Shown here in pieces: positions 37,976 through 47,893 of a stretch of 64,000 nucleotides of DNA. Every line of letters begins with the position of its first letter. Within the stretch, counting starts at the first letter, position 1. Location of the stretch: NCBI RefSeq assembly GCF_041820985.1, contig NZ_JBGUAU010000003.1:1-64000 (forward strand), read 5' to 3'. The notes below the pieces were generated by a model that worked only from the letters and a program-made list of their open reading frames with translations, made no database searches and was not told the DNA's origin. Origin of the DNA: Evansella sp041820985. Its GTDB lineage: Bacteria; Bacillota; Bacilli; Bacillales; Salisediminibacteriaceae. The position numbers were made by a program, and so were the translations under genes.

Positions 37976-37998
37976 AATTTTTTATTAGTTATGGACAA

Positions 37999-38074
37999 GG
38001 TCCCGTGGTGTAGCGGTTAACATGCCTGCCTGTCACGCAGGAGATCGCGGGTTCGATTCCCGTCGGGACCGCCA
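37999..38074 (+). tRNA. tRNA-Asp (GTC anticodon)
   Basis: A 76-base cloverleaf. Acceptor GGTCCCG pairs with CGGGACC, the anticodon region is CTGTCAC, the T-arm is GGTTCGATTCC, discriminator G, CCA encoded. Confidence 0.97.
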
Positions 38075-38107
38075 TTTTTTTTTGTTTAAAATCTATCATA
38101 ATGTAGA

Positions 38108-38183
38108 GGCTCGGTAGCTCAGTCGGTAGAGCAATGGACTGAAAATCCATGTGTCGGCGGTTCGATTCCGTCCCGAGCCACCA
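38108..38183 (+). tRNA. tRNA-Phe (GAA anticodon)
   Basis: A 76-base cloverleaf. Acceptor GGCTCGG pairs with CCGAGCC (one wobble region), the anticodon loop is CTGAAAA, CCA encoded. Confidence 0.96.
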
Positions 38184-38197
38184 CTTTCAGCATTTAT

Positions 38198-38273
<76 letters not shown>

Positions 38274-38288
38274 TACATAGTAAATGAC

Positions 38289-38317
38289 ACCTATTCCTTT
38301 GTAGAATAGGTTTTTTT
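38289..38317 (+). terminator. Terminator of the tRNA cluster
   Basis: ACCTATTC, loop CTTTGTA, GAATAGGT, then seven T's, 16 bases after the last tRNA. The following 38318-38796 is AT-rich with no gene I can support; it should carry the promoter of the M23 peptidase gene. Confidence 0.9.
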
Positions 38318-38796
38318 ATGTTCTTCTATTATCGGAGTTTCACATAAATCTTATTTATCAAAAATACTTAAACAACCATTCGCTTCTACTCTTTTGTAAA
38401 ATCTGTAGATAAACGTCACATGTTATTAACAATAAAACCTATTTACTTACAAATATTTCATGTTTTGTTTCATTAATATTACAAAATGTTTCGTTATAGT
38501 GGAAGTTAGGGGAAACTGGTAGATTGGTATACTACGTTGTGGAAATCAAGCATTTATTGTCATAAATCCTTATTTTATAAGGTTTATCTGTATTTTTTTC
38601 TTGAAGAAATAAGCAGAAAACCTAGGAATAGTAGGAAGACAATATAACATTGTGTAACAATAATAATACAAATTTTTTACGTTTTGAAGGATAACGCTCT
38701 TAGTCTATGTTTTATGGTAAAATATCAATGTTGATATAAGATAATAGTTTTAAATATAAAAGTATAGTAAATCGGAAGTTTTCTAGGAGGAAAACC

Positions 38797-40257
38797 ATGA
38801 ACGTTTCAACAGATTCTCTTACATATAAAAGTAGAGGTAAATTCCAACTTAATAAATTAATTTGTTTAATTTCAGTGATACTTCTTTTTTCTATTGTAGA
38901 TGCCACTAAAGCAAATGCTAATGAAGGAAGTAATGAATCTCTACTAAACATAAAGACTATATACCATGTCTATTATGGTATGGAACGTGTTGGAATAGTT
39001 GATGATACAAAACTCATAGAAAACTATAAACAAGAAAGACTAAATACATTAATAGATGAATATAAAGATTTAGAGTTTTCATTAGACGAAGAATTTCACT
39101 ATATACCTGAACGTGTTTTTTTTCATAGAAATACAAACAATTTAACCCTTCATGTATTAGATGAATTAGTAAAAATTCATGCAGAAACATATGAAGTAAA
39201 AATTGGAGAAAATCTCTTAGGGCATATCAGTAGAGATGAAGACTTAGAAGATTTCGTGAGAACACTAAAACATGAATATGTGACAAAAGAGGAACTTGAA
39301 ACTTTTGAAGATGAAGAAGCAGGAAAACAAGCAAAAGTTGGAACTTCCGTTATTACTGATATATATCTATCTGAAGAAATAGAATGGAACGAATCACTTG
39401 CTAATCCTAAAGATATATTTTCTATAAAGGATGCTATTAAAATTCTCCAACAAGGTACGTTGGAAGCAGAAATATATACAGTAAAACAAGGTGATGTTTT
39501 AGGGTCTATTGCAGCAGACCATAATTTATCAATGAATGAAATTAAACAGATAAACCCCGGGATTACGGAAGACTCCCTGTTACGAATTGGTGATGATTTA
39601 AATGTTACAGTGTTAAAGCCTATGATTAGTGTCATTGTGGAGAAAGAAATGAAAAAGGAAGAAACAATTTCTTATCAAACAGAGACAAAAGATGATAGCG
39701 AAATGTGGCAAGGAACATCACGAGTAGCTCAAGAAGGTAAAGATGGAAAAAAAGTGATTGAATACAAAGTTACCTATGAAAATGGTCGTTCTGTGAAACA
39801 AGAGACAGTTTCAGAAGAAATTATTACAGAACCGATAAACAAAGTTGTTGTAAGAGGTACCAAAACATCACCATCTAGAGGATCAGGTCAGCTTTCTTGG
39901 CCAGCTGTTGGTGGTTATATTTCCAGTTATCAAGGGATGAGATGGGGAAGATACCACCGTGGCATAGATATTGCTAGGCCGTCTAATTTCAATATTTTAG
40001 CAGCTGATAATGGAACTGTGAAATCAGCTGGATGGGAAAATGGTTACGGAAATACAATACGAATAAACCATAACAATGGGATGGAAACAATGTATGCTCA
40101 TTTGGCCAGTATAAACGTTCGTGTTGGACAAACTGTAGGTAAAGGTCAAACCATTGGAAGAATGGGTTCTACAGGTAATTCAACAGGAATACATTTACAC
40201 TTTGAAGTGTATCAAAATGGACAATTAAGAAACCCAATGGACTTTCTAAATAGGTAA
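38797..40257 (+). CDS. Secreted LysM-G5-M23 peptidoglycan endopeptidase
   Basis: A 486-residue exported wall hydrolase. An N-terminal hydrophobic signal or anchor lies at about residues 24-37 (LICLISVILLFSIV) with a possible cleavage after ANA. A LysM module follows (YTVKQGDVLGSIAADHNLS, about 227-270), then a G5-like segment around 280-350. The M23 peptidase domain has HRGIDIA, with metal ligands His and Asp, and the second motif HLHFEV. A homologous gene often precedes walR in Bacillaceae, and WalR controls such hydrolases; I did not find a clear WalR box. AGGAGGA precedes the ATG. Confidence 0.9.
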   Translation: MNVSTDSLTYKSRGKFQLNKLICLISVILLFSIVDATKANANEGSNESLLNIKTIYHVYYGMERVGIVDDTKLIENYKQERLNTLIDEYKDLEFSLDEEFHYIPERVFFHRNTNNLTLHVLDELVKIHAETYEVKIGENLLGHISRDEDLEDFVRTLKHEYVTKEELETFEDEEAGKQAKVGTSVITDIYLSEEIEWNESLANPKDIFSIKDAIKILQQGTLEAEIYTVKQGDVLGSIAADHNLSMNEIKQINPGITEDSLLRIGDDLNVTVLKPMISVIVEKEMKKEETISYQTETKDDSEMWQGTSRVAQEGKDGKKVIEYKVTYENGRSVKQETVSEEIITEPINKVVVRGTKTSPSRGSGQLSWPAVGGYISSYQGMRWGRYHRGIDIARPSNFNILAADNGTVKSAGWENGYGNTIRINHNNGMETMYAHLASINVRVGQTVGKGQTIGRMGSTGNSTGIHLHFEVYQNGQLRNPMDFLNR

Positions 40258-40266
40258 AAGATATTA

Positions 40267-40307
40267 CCCCTCTTAACTACATGATAGGATAGTTAAGAGG
40301 GGTTTCT
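40267..40307 (+). terminator. Probable terminator after the M23 peptidase gene
   Basis: A 13-bp perfect stem (CCCCTCTTAACTA / TAGTTAAGAGGGG) followed by TTTCTC, 9 bases after the stop. The T-run is short. Confidence 0.75.
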
Positions 40308-40426
40308 CATTATAGAAATACAATATAATATGGTAAACTTTCTACAAACATGATAGAGACTGTTTTTTTAAATATGATAAAATTAAACTATAATATCCTA
40401 AATAAATCTAGGAGCGGATGATACTT

Positions 40427-41137
40427 ATGGAAAAGCAAAAAATTCTAGTTGTTGATGATGAACAACCAATTGCAGATATTTTAAAATTTGGTCTAGAAAA
40501 AGAAGGATTTGATGTAACGTGTGCTTACGATGGTAGAGAAGCGATTGAAATGACCAAAAAAATCGAACCAGATTTAATTCTGTTAGATATCATGTTACCT
40601 TATCAAGATGGAATGGAAGTATGTCGTGAAGTTCGTAAAACATATGACATGCCTATTATCATGTTAACTGCAAAGGATTCAGAAATAGATAAAGTGCTCG
40701 GTTTAGAGTTAGGAGCAGATGACTATGTAACAAAACCATTTAGCACGAGAGAGTTGATTGCTCGTGTTAAAGCAAATCTTCGTAGAAATCAAAAATCGAA
40801 AGAACAACCAGAAAAAGAGAAGAAAAATATTGAAATTGGTCCATTACTAATTCAACCAGATGCATATTTAGTGTCTAAAAGAGGAGAGCCTATCGAACTT
40901 ACTCACCGAGAATTCGAATTAGTATACTATTTAGCAAGACATATTGGACAAGTAATGACGAGAGAGCATTTATTGCAGGCTGTATGGGGGTATGATTATT
41001 TCGGAGATGTACGAACTGTTGACGTAACTGTTCGACGCTTACGTGAAAAAGTAGAGGATAATCCTAGCCATCCTACATGGATTATTACTCGTAGAGGTGT
41101 TGGTTATTATTTAAGGAATTCAGATCAGGAGCAATAA
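40427..41137 (+). CDS. walR: Essential response regulator WalR
   Basis: An OmpR/PhoB-type regulator of 236 residues that controls cell-wall metabolism. The receiver domain has DD at 10-11, the phosphoacceptor Asp54 (LLDIMLP) and the lysine in TKPFS; a winged-helix DNA-binding domain follows (LREKVEDNP). The ATG at 40427 gives the family N-terminus MEKQKILVVDDEQPIADIL. An ATG at 40418 also exists but sits too close to AGGAG. It is the first gene of walRKHIJ. Confidence 0.97.
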   Translation: MEKQKILVVDDEQPIADILKFGLEKEGFDVTCAYDGREAIEMTKKIEPDLILLDIMLPYQDGMEVCREVRKTYDMPIIMLTAKDSEIDKVLGLELGADDYVTKPFSTRELIARVKANLRRNQKSKEQPEKEKKNIEIGPLLIQPDAYLVSKRGEPIELTHREFELVYYLARHIGQVMTREHLLQAVWGYDYFGDVRTVDVTVRRLREKVEDNPSHPTWIITRRGVGYYLRNSDQEQ

Positions 41138-41138
41138 A

Positions 41139-42971
41139 ATGAACAAGATTCGGTTTTACAAATCAATACACGTAAAAATCGTTATTATTTACGTATTATT
41201 AATACTAATTGCAATGCAAGTTATTGGAGTTTATTTTACAGGTAAATTAGAAGAACAACTTGTAAACAATTATTTTGAAACTCTGGATGAGAGAGCTAAT
41301 CTTCTTGCCTATTATACGGAAGAAGAAATGAAGCGAGATGAAGAGACGGAAGAAAGACCACTTTCACGTAGAATAAATGAATTGATACTAGAGTTATTTG
41401 ATAATGATAATAGAAGTAATACAAATGTTCAGGTTATTGATAAGAACAATACAGTAATTAGTGTATCTAACCCAAGTCAACGTATGAATATTGGTCAGAG
41501 AACTACCAATCCACGAGTAAAACGTGCCTTATTAGGTAACCCGTTAGATCCTGAGGTATTGGTGAATCCCAATACAGGTCATCGTACGAGAGTAATGGCA
41601 AAACCAATTCCTATAAACTCCCCTGAAATTATTGGGGCAATATATATAGAAGCTTCGATGGAAGAGATATATAGTCAAATGAGGCAGATTAACCAAATTT
41701 TACTAACTGGAACAGTAATGGCTTTAGCAATTACCGCTATTTTAGGTATTCTATTAGCTAGAACAATAACCAGGCCCATCGTTGATATGAGAAGACAAGC
41801 ATTAGTGATGGGGAAAGGTGATTTTTCGAGAAGTGTTAAAGTTTATGGGGATGATGAAATCGGACAACTAGCAAGAGCATTTAATGACTTAACAAATAAA
41901 TTACAAGATGCCAATGCTACGACGGAAGGAGAAAAACGGAAGCTCTCTTCCGTTTTAACCCATATGACGGATGGGGTTATTGCTACAGATAAGCAAGGAA
42001 AAATTATCTTAATGAATAAAAGAGCAGAAGCAATGCTAGAACAAAAACAGGAACATGTACTAGGTGCGGAACTAACAAAAATTTTAAATCTGGATAAGTT
42101 TATGAAGCTTGAAGATTTATATAAGTTTACGGACCCAATTCTTTTAGACTTTGATTATGATGAAGAAGAGTTAATTTTAGAAGCTCATTTCTCTGTAATT
42201 GAAAAAGAAAACGGTGCTCAAAATGGTCTGATAGCTGTGCTTCATGATGTAACAGAGCAAGAAAGAATTGAAGAAGAACGTAGAGATTTTGTGGCCAATG
42301 TATCTCATGAGTTACGTACTCCTTTAACATCGATGAAAAGTTATTTAGAAGCCCTTGCAGATGGAGCTATTGAAGATCCAGAAGTAGCACCGAGATTTAT
42401 TCAAGTGACTCAAACGGAAACAGAAAGAATGATTCGTTTGGTTAATGACCTTTTACAATTATCAAAAATGGATAGTAAAGATTATCATATGAATTTCTCG
42501 GCAATTAATTTACCACAGTTTGTGGACCAAGTTGTAGAAAGATTCGAAATGTCTACCAAAAATGATTCCATTTCGTTTAAACACAAAACCCCTAATAAAG
42601 ATATCTTTGTCTATGGGGACCGTGATAAATTAACACAACTACTTGATAATATTGTTTCTAATGCAGTGAAATATTCTCCTGAAGGTGGATTCATTACTTG
42701 CTCACTAAAGGAAGAAAAGGAAAGAGTTATTGTAAGTATAAAAGATGAGGGTGTAGGAATTCCTAAGGAAAATATTCCACATGTTTTTGATCGGTTTTAT
42801 CGTGTTGATAAGGCACGATCCCGTAATTTAGGAGGAACAGGATTAGGCTTAGCGATAGCAAAGGAAATTGTTTTGGCTCATGGCGGATCTATTTGGGTCA
42901 GCAGTGACTGGGGGAAAGGAACGATGATATCCTTTAGTCTTCCTTACGTTGAGGCGGTGACAGAGTCATGA
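41139..42971 (+). CDS. walK: Essential sensor histidine kinase WalK
   Basis: A 610-residue kinase, with two membrane segments (about 12-32 and 185-205) around an extracellular sensor loop. HAMP (about 206-258) and a PAS domain follow. The dimerisation domain has the phosphorylated His390 in VSHELRTPLTSMKSYLEAL, and the ATPase domain has DEGVGIP and GGTGLGLAIAKEI. It starts 1 base after the walR stop, and walH overlaps its end by 4 bases. Confidence 0.97.
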   Translation: MNKIRFYKSIHVKIVIIYVLLILIAMQVIGVYFTGKLEEQLVNNYFETLDERANLLAYYTEEEMKRDEETEERPLSRRINELILELFDNDNRSNTNVQVIDKNNTVISVSNPSQRMNIGQRTTNPRVKRALLGNPLDPEVLVNPNTGHRTRVMAKPIPINSPEIIGAIYIEASMEEIYSQMRQINQILLTGTVMALAITAILGILLARTITRPIVDMRRQALVMGKGDFSRSVKVYGDDEIGQLARAFNDLTNKLQDANATTEGEKRKLSSVLTHMTDGVIATDKQGKIILMNKRAEAMLEQKQEHVLGAELTKILNLDKFMKLEDLYKFTDPILLDFDYDEEELILEAHFSVIEKENGAQNGLIAVLHDVTEQERIEEERRDFVANVSHELRTPLTSMKSYLEALADGAIEDPEVAPRFIQVTQTETERMIRLVNDLLQLSKMDSKDYHMNFSAINLPQFVDQVVERFEMSTKNDSISFKHKTPNKDIFVYGDRDKLTQLLDNIVSNAVKYSPEGGFITCSLKEEKERVIVSIKDEGVGIPKENIPHVFDRFYRVDKARSRNLGGTGLGLAIAKEIVLAHGGSIWVSSDWGKGTMISFSLPYVEAVTES

Positions 42972-44317
42972 TAGAAAACTTAAAAACGGTCACTCTTTGG
43001 CTTTTAATTATTCTCAGTATTATATTGACGTATTTAATCTGGACATACCAAGCAGATTATGACATGCTTTTGCAGCCTGATTATTTTCAGAGTGAGATTA
43101 TAGGTGAAGAACGTACTATTAATCAATTATTACAACCAGAACAAATCATTCTTCATGAGGAAGGTAGTAGTTTTTGGATTCCTCCTTCAAACAACTCTTA
43201 TAAAGAGATTATTGATAATGTAAAAGGAATTCAACTAGATCGGTTATATACAGGTGCGGAGTCTTCAAAGAGTATGATATTTCAAGTGGATGGATTAGAA
43301 ATTATTTTTCCTAAGAATTTTAAACAAGAGTGGGTATATTCCATGTTGAATATAGATAGCGAAGTATCTCTTTCAATGGAGACGATAGATAGAATTATTT
43401 TATTTACGAATGTAACTAGTTCAAGTGAGGTTTCCATTCGTATAATTTCGGCAGACCAGGAAAAATTCTATCAAGGCAATACAGGAATGTCTGTAAATCA
43501 ACTTCAAGCGCTATATAGACAATATGGAGAACCTTTTGAAGTAGAACCAATTTATTTCTCCAGAGAACCTAACCCATTTGAAAGAAGATATGTATTGAAG
43601 GAAGAAGCTACATTAAGAGGATATTCCCATTTATCGGAATCATTATCTGTTATTGCCTTTCGACAAACTTTATTAAATGATCCTGAGTTTGTAAAACATT
43701 ATTCCCAGGGAAATCATGAAAGTGCTTATACCGATGGAAATCGGATTATGAATATAGTAGAAAATGAAACAATTTTGCGCTATATAAACCCAGTAAGCAC
43801 GAACCATAGAGACACAGTAGAAAGGTCTATTTTAGATGCCAGTGTTGAGTTTATTAATGGTCATTCTGGCTGGACTGACCAGTATAGACTTACCTCTTGG
43901 TTTGAAGGTGCATTAAATGATCATGCTGTATTTCGAATGAACGTGGATGGGTTATCTATTTTAGGTTCTAATCTTAATAAAGAGGAATTTTATACAATCC
44001 AGGTCAGTAGGACTGGTAATCAAATTTCTGAATATGTTAGGCCTTTATTTGAAGCGGAAGCGGAAGCCTTTAATATAACAAATAAAACACTAGCACCTTA
44101 TTCCGAAATTCAAGAGTATCTAGAGACTAGCGAATTATTTGATAGTGAGTTAATAGAAGATGCGCAAGTCGGATATTACATGAGAAAGCAAACTCCTAGT
44201 TTAGTGATTTATGACCCATCTTGGTTTGTATTAGAAAGAGGAGAATGGAGACGTGTGGAGAAGCCTTCACCAAGTGGATCGTTAGAACGTGAGGTGGATC
44301 AAAGTGGATTGGAGTAA
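42968..44317 (+). CDS. walH: WalK regulator WalH (YycH)
   Basis: A 449-residue protein with one N-terminal membrane segment (about 8-25) and a large extracellular part, as in YycH. With WalI it restrains WalK in B. subtilis. It overlaps walK and walI. Identity rests on operon position, size and topology plus the YycH-like overall pattern. Confidence 0.93.
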   Translation: MIENLKTVTLWLLIILSIILTYLIWTYQADYDMLLQPDYFQSEIIGEERTINQLLQPEQIILHEEGSSFWIPPSNNSYKEIIDNVKGIQLDRLYTGAESSKSMIFQVDGLEIIFPKNFKQEWVYSMLNIDSEVSLSMETIDRIILFTNVTSSSEVSIRIISADQEKFYQGNTGMSVNQLQALYRQYGEPFEVEPIYFSREPNPFERRYVLKEEATLRGYSHLSESLSVIAFRQTLLNDPEFVKHYSQGNHESAYTDGNRIMNIVENETILRYINPVSTNHRDTVERSILDASVEFINGHSGWTDQYRLTSWFEGALNDHAVFRMNVDGLSILGSNLNKEEFYTIQVSRTGNQISEYVRPLFEAEAEAFNITNKTLAPYSEIQEYLETSELFDSELIEDAQVGYYMRKQTPSLVIYDPSWFVLERGEWRRVEKPSPSGSLEREVDQSGLE

Positions 44318-45083
44318 AACAAAAACAATTTTTATCATTACATTCCTCCTATTAAATGTCTTTTTAGGTTATCAACTTGGAGAAAAACGTACGGCAGGAA
44401 ACTTAAACATCATTAACCAAGTATCATTTCAAGATAACCTAGCAGAGAATAATATACAAATTTTAATAAATGATGTAGAAAAACCACAAGTAGGCTCATC
44501 AATTATTGGTTCAACTGTTAAGTACGATCTAGAAACTTTAGAAGGCCAACTACTGGACCAAGACCTTTCTTTAATTATGAATGATACGATGATCCTAGCT
44601 GATCTAGTAACGCCTTATAAGCTATCTGAGTCAAGTATAGAGGCAGGAGTAGTAAATTTTTTACAAGAATTTATTATTAATGGAGATGAATATAGATTTA
44701 CGGTCTTTAATGATGAAAATAACACGATTAATGTTCATCAATTATACAAAGAGAAGCCAATTGATAACTTTGAATCAGGTCGTGCTCAAATTGTACTACA
44801 TTTAAATGAGGATCTTGAGATTGAGGCGTATGATCAAATTTATATAGAAATAAGCCAAGAGATACGAGAGCAAGAAATGCTATCTCTTATAAAGGCAATT
44901 GAAGTACTTTTTAATAATCAGTATATACCTGCAAATACTGTATTGGAAAATGCAGAATTAGGATATTACAGTCTATTGCCTGCTAGTGGGGAATTTCAAG
45001 TGTATGCGCCAATGTGGAAAATCAACATAAACGGAGTATATTACTACGTAAATGCTATTGATGGAACCATTCAAACGAATTAA
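44304..45083 (+). CDS. walI: WalK regulator WalI (YycI)
   Basis: A 259-residue single-pass membrane protein. The GTG at 44304 gives MDWSKTKTIFIITFLLLN, like B. subtilis YycI, and follows GAGGTGG by 6 bases; a GTG at 44289 is less likely. It overlaps the walH end by 14 bases. It forms an inhibitory complex with WalH and WalK in relatives. Confidence 0.93.
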   Translation: MDWSKTKTIFIITFLLLNVFLGYQLGEKRTAGNLNIINQVSFQDNLAENNIQILINDVEKPQVGSSIIGSTVKYDLETLEGQLLDQDLSLIMNDTMILADLVTPYKLSESSIEAGVVNFLQEFIINGDEYRFTVFNDENNTINVHQLYKEKPIDNFESGRAQIVLHLNEDLEIEAYDQIYIEISQEIREQEMLSLIKAIEVLFNNQYIPANTVLENAELGYYSLLPASGEFQVYAPMWKININGVYYYVNAIDGTIQTN

Positions 45084-45103
45084 ACACGATGGAGTGAATA
45101 TAA

Positions 45104-45898
45104 ATGGGAATACGCTTTAGTGTACTTGCTAGTGGAAGTACAGGGAACGCCATATATGTAGAATCAGACCAGCATCGCATATTAATTGATGCTGGTTTAA
45201 GCGGGAAAAAAATAGAACAGTGTTTTCAACAAATTAATATTTCACCACAAAGCTTAGATTGCATCTTTGTTACACATGAGCATGTAGATCACATCAGAGG
45301 TGTAGGAATATTAGCGCGAAGATATAATCTACCTATCTATGCAAATGCAAAAACGTGGAATGCAATGAATAGTGCCCTGGGTGAGTTAACGACAGATCAG
45401 AAGTTTCACTTTGAAATTGGGGAAGTGAAAACATTCGGTGATATGGATGTAGAATCTTTTGGAGTTTCTCATGATGCTGCTGAACCAATGTTTTACACGT
45501 TTCATAAGGAAGGTAGAAAGCTAGCATTAATAACAGATACAGGCTATGTTAGTGATCGAATGAAAGGTGTAACAAAGGGTGCAAACACGTTTGTTTTTGA
45601 GTCAAATCACGATATGGATATGCTAAGAATGGGGAAATATCCATGGAACACTAAGAGACGTATTCTGGGAGATGAAGGGCATGTATCGAATGTAGATGCT
45701 GCCTTAGCTTTGTCAGATATTCTTTCTGATGATCCAGTAAATGTGTATTTAGCACACTTAAGTTTAGATAATAATATGAAGGAACTTGCAAGAATGACCG
45801 TGCAGCAGACATTAGAAGAAAAAGGCTTTGAAGTTGGAAAACAGGTGAAGTTACATGATACGGATCCGGTAAAAGCAACACCGTTAGCAGTTGTATAA
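45104..45898 (+). CDS. walJ: MBL-fold nuclease-like protein WalJ (YycJ)
   Basis: A 264-residue metallo-beta-lactamase-fold protein. It begins MGIRFSVLASGSTGNAIYV, with the metal-binding motif THEHVDHIRG, a His in SHDAAEP and LITDTGY. YycJ is thought to act as a 5'-3' DNA exonuclease, linked to mismatch repair. GATGGAGTG precedes the ATG. It is the last of the wal operon. Confidence 0.95.
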   Translation: MGIRFSVLASGSTGNAIYVESDQHRILIDAGLSGKKIEQCFQQINISPQSLDCIFVTHEHVDHIRGVGILARRYNLPIYANAKTWNAMNSALGELTTDQKFHFEIGEVKTFGDMDVESFGVSHDAAEPMFYTFHKEGRKLALITDTGYVSDRMKGVTKGANTFVFESNHDMDMLRMGKYPWNTKRRILGDEGHVSNVDAALALSDILSDDPVNVYLAHLSLDNNMKELARMTVQQTLEEKGFEVGKQVKLHDTDPVKATPLAVV

Positions 45899-46107
45899 AA
45901 AATATGTGTTTAGTAAAAGATATTATGGGAAATCCTATGTATGTGTGGAAAATTAACGAAAAAATGACTTTCTAATAGACGGTACTATTCATAGTCTTAT
46001 AAAATATACTCAAGGGTAATAGTGTAATTTGCTTTTGATGGTACCCCTCACTAGAGGGATACTAAAACTTTTCTCAATAAGAGATAGATTTGGAGGAGGG
46101 TTATATT

Positions 46108-47337
46108 ATGGGATACTATGATGGGCACTATGAACAAACAAGAAGTAATGAAAAAAAACCAACAAAGTGGTCAGGTTTGTATTCTTTTTTTGGAGCTATA
46201 ATTGGAGCATTGATTGTTGTATTTTCCATTCCTACCTTAGCGAATAACGGATTCCTTCCTTATGATGTGGTACCAAAAGGATCTGTTATAGAAACGGATA
46301 GAGAATCTGGAGAGGCTAGGGAAGTACTCAGTGATATACCAACAGAGATGGTTAACATTTCAATGACTTCAGAAATAATTGAAGCGGTGGACCGTGTTTC
46401 AGATGCTGTTGTTGGTGTTGTAAATATGCGCCAATCTACAGGTTTGTTTGGCTCATCTTCCGGTGGAACAGGATCAGGAGTTATTTATAAAATAGAGGGT
46501 GACAAAGCCTTTGTTGTAACAAATCAGCACGTTATCGCTGGTCATAACGAAATTGACGTAACTCTAAGTAATGGTTCACGAGTTCCGGCTGAGTTTGTTG
46601 GTGAAGATGAAATCACGGACTTAGCAGTTTTAACAATTGATGCAGATGAAGTAACAGCTGTTGCGGAATTTGGAAATTCTGAATCTTTACGAGCTGGAGA
46701 GCCTGCCATTGCTATCGGTAATCCGTTATCTTTTGAAGGATCTGTAACATTAGGGATCATTAGTGCAGTAGAACGAAGTATTCCTGTAGATACAACTGGT
46801 AATGGGCAGCCTGATTGGAATGCAGAAGTAATCCAGACAGATGCAGCGATAAATCCAGGTAACAGCGGTGGAGCGTTACTAAATATTCAAGGAGATGTTA
46901 TTGGTATCAACTCCATGAAAATTGCTCAATCTGCTGTAGAGGGGATTGGTTTTGCTATACCAGCATCTGTAGCAATCCCTGTTATTGAAGACCTTGAAAT
47001 GTACGGACAGGTACAACGTCCACAAATTGGAATAGTGATGCGTTCTCTACAAGAAATTCCTAGTTTTCATTGGCAAGGAACGTTAGGACTTCCAGAGGAG
47101 ATTAAAGGTGGCGTATATATTGAAGCAGTTCCTGAAAGTGATTCCCCTGCTGGTCGTGGTGGACTTCAAGAAGGAGATGTTGTCGTAGAGCTTGACGGTG
47201 AAACGATTAAAGATGGCCATGATTTAAGACGATTCTTATATACCGAAAAGAAAATTGGCGACACGATGGAAGTAACGTATTATCGTAATGGTGAAAAACA
47301 ACAAACAGAGCTTACACTAGATCGTCGAGTTGAATAA
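46108..47337 (+). CDS. htrC: HtrA-type membrane-anchored serine protease
   Basis: A 409-residue S1C protease. It has an N-terminal membrane anchor (about 30-50), a catalytic triad with His (VTNQHVIAGH), Asp (TDLAVL) and Ser (INPGNSGGALL), and a C-terminal PDZ domain (about 310-400). The ATG at 46108 follows GGAGGAGGG; the TTG 18 bases upstream overlaps that site. It matches the yyxA/htrC position after walJ and acts in extracytoplasmic protein quality control. Confidence 0.95.
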   Translation: MGYYDGHYEQTRSNEKKPTKWSGLYSFFGAIIGALIVVFSIPTLANNGFLPYDVVPKGSVIETDRESGEAREVLSDIPTEMVNISMTSEIIEAVDRVSDAVVGVVNMRQSTGLFGSSSGGTGSGVIYKIEGDKAFVVTNQHVIAGHNEIDVTLSNGSRVPAEFVGEDEITDLAVLTIDADEVTAVAEFGNSESLRAGEPAIAIGNPLSFEGSVTLGIISAVERSIPVDTTGNGQPDWNAEVIQTDAAINPGNSGGALLNIQGDVIGINSMKIAQSAVEGIGFAIPASVAIPVIEDLEMYGQVQRPQIGIVMRSLQEIPSFHWQGTLGLPEEIKGGVYIEAVPESDSPAGRGGLQEGDVVVELDGETIKDGHDLRRFLYTEKKIGDTMEVTYYRNGEKQQTELTLDRRVE

Positions 47338-47344
47338 ATTAGGA

Positions 47345-47376
47345 AGGGGAGCTATGAAAGAGTGGCTCCCCTTTTT
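47345..47376 (+). terminator. Terminator of the HtrA gene
   Basis: AGGGGAGC, a 12-base loop, GCTCCCCT, then five T's, 7 bases after the stop. Confidence 0.9.
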
Positions 47377-47389
47377 GTCTTATAAAAGG

Positions 47390-47893
47390 TTGTCCACAGG
47401 TGATTAAATTTAAATATGGGTATGCTATAATGTCGTAGGATAAATTTTTCAAGGAGTGAAATGTAATGTATAGTTGCGAAAAACATGTAGAAATAGCGTT
47501 AGATGAAGTAATAGATGAACATGAAATGCCGCCTGAAATTGAATTAGTTCAGTCACAAGAAAGAATTTCTAATAGATGCTCTTTTTGTGAAGAGGAAGCC
47601 AAATATAAAATCAGTGGATAATTCCACAGTGGACCTGTGTATATGTGGATAACTATTGTGGATAAGTTTTCTTGGAGGGGAAAAATTTGAATATAACAAT
47701 TGTAACAGTTGGAAAATTAAAAGAAAAATATCTGAAGCAGGGAATTGACGAGTATTTAAAGCGACTTTCTACCTATGCCAATATTCATATAATAGAAGTT
47801 CCAGACGAAAAAGCACCCGAAAATATGAGTGATATGGAGATGGAGCAGGTAAAAGGGAAGGAAGGAGAACGAATTCTATCAAAGTTATCCACA
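47390..47893. promoter_or_regulatory. DnaA-box cluster around the rlmH start
   Basis: Boxes are TTGTCCACA 47390-47398, TGTGGATAA 47644-47652 and 47657-47665 (13 bases apart), and TTATCCACA 47885-47893 inside rlmH. A DnaA-box cluster is known at the corresponding yydA (rlmH) locus of B. subtilis. The two central boxes lie just before the rlmH ribosome site, so DnaA could also affect rlmH expression. Confidence 0.75.
47466..47621 (+). CDS. CxxH/CxxC protein
   Basis: A 51-residue protein with an N-terminal Cys-Glu-Lys-His (residues 4-7) and a C-terminal Cys-Ser-Phe-Cys (38-41), a probable metal site. It matches the small CxxH/CxxC family found between htrA and rlmH in Bacillaceae; the function is unknown. 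AAGGAGTGAAATG precedes the ATG at 47466. Confidence 0.88.
   Translation: MYSCEKHVEIALDEVIDEHEMPPEIELVQSQERISNRCSFCEEEAKYKISG

Noticed and set aside
38318..38796. WalR box upstream of the M23 peptidase gene
   Set aside because: Single TGTAAC-like half sites occur, but I found no pair with the required 5-base spacing.
39177..39635. Minus-strand frame opposite the M23 peptidase
   Set aside because: It is a shadow frame without a ribosome site; the plus-strand gene has clear domains.
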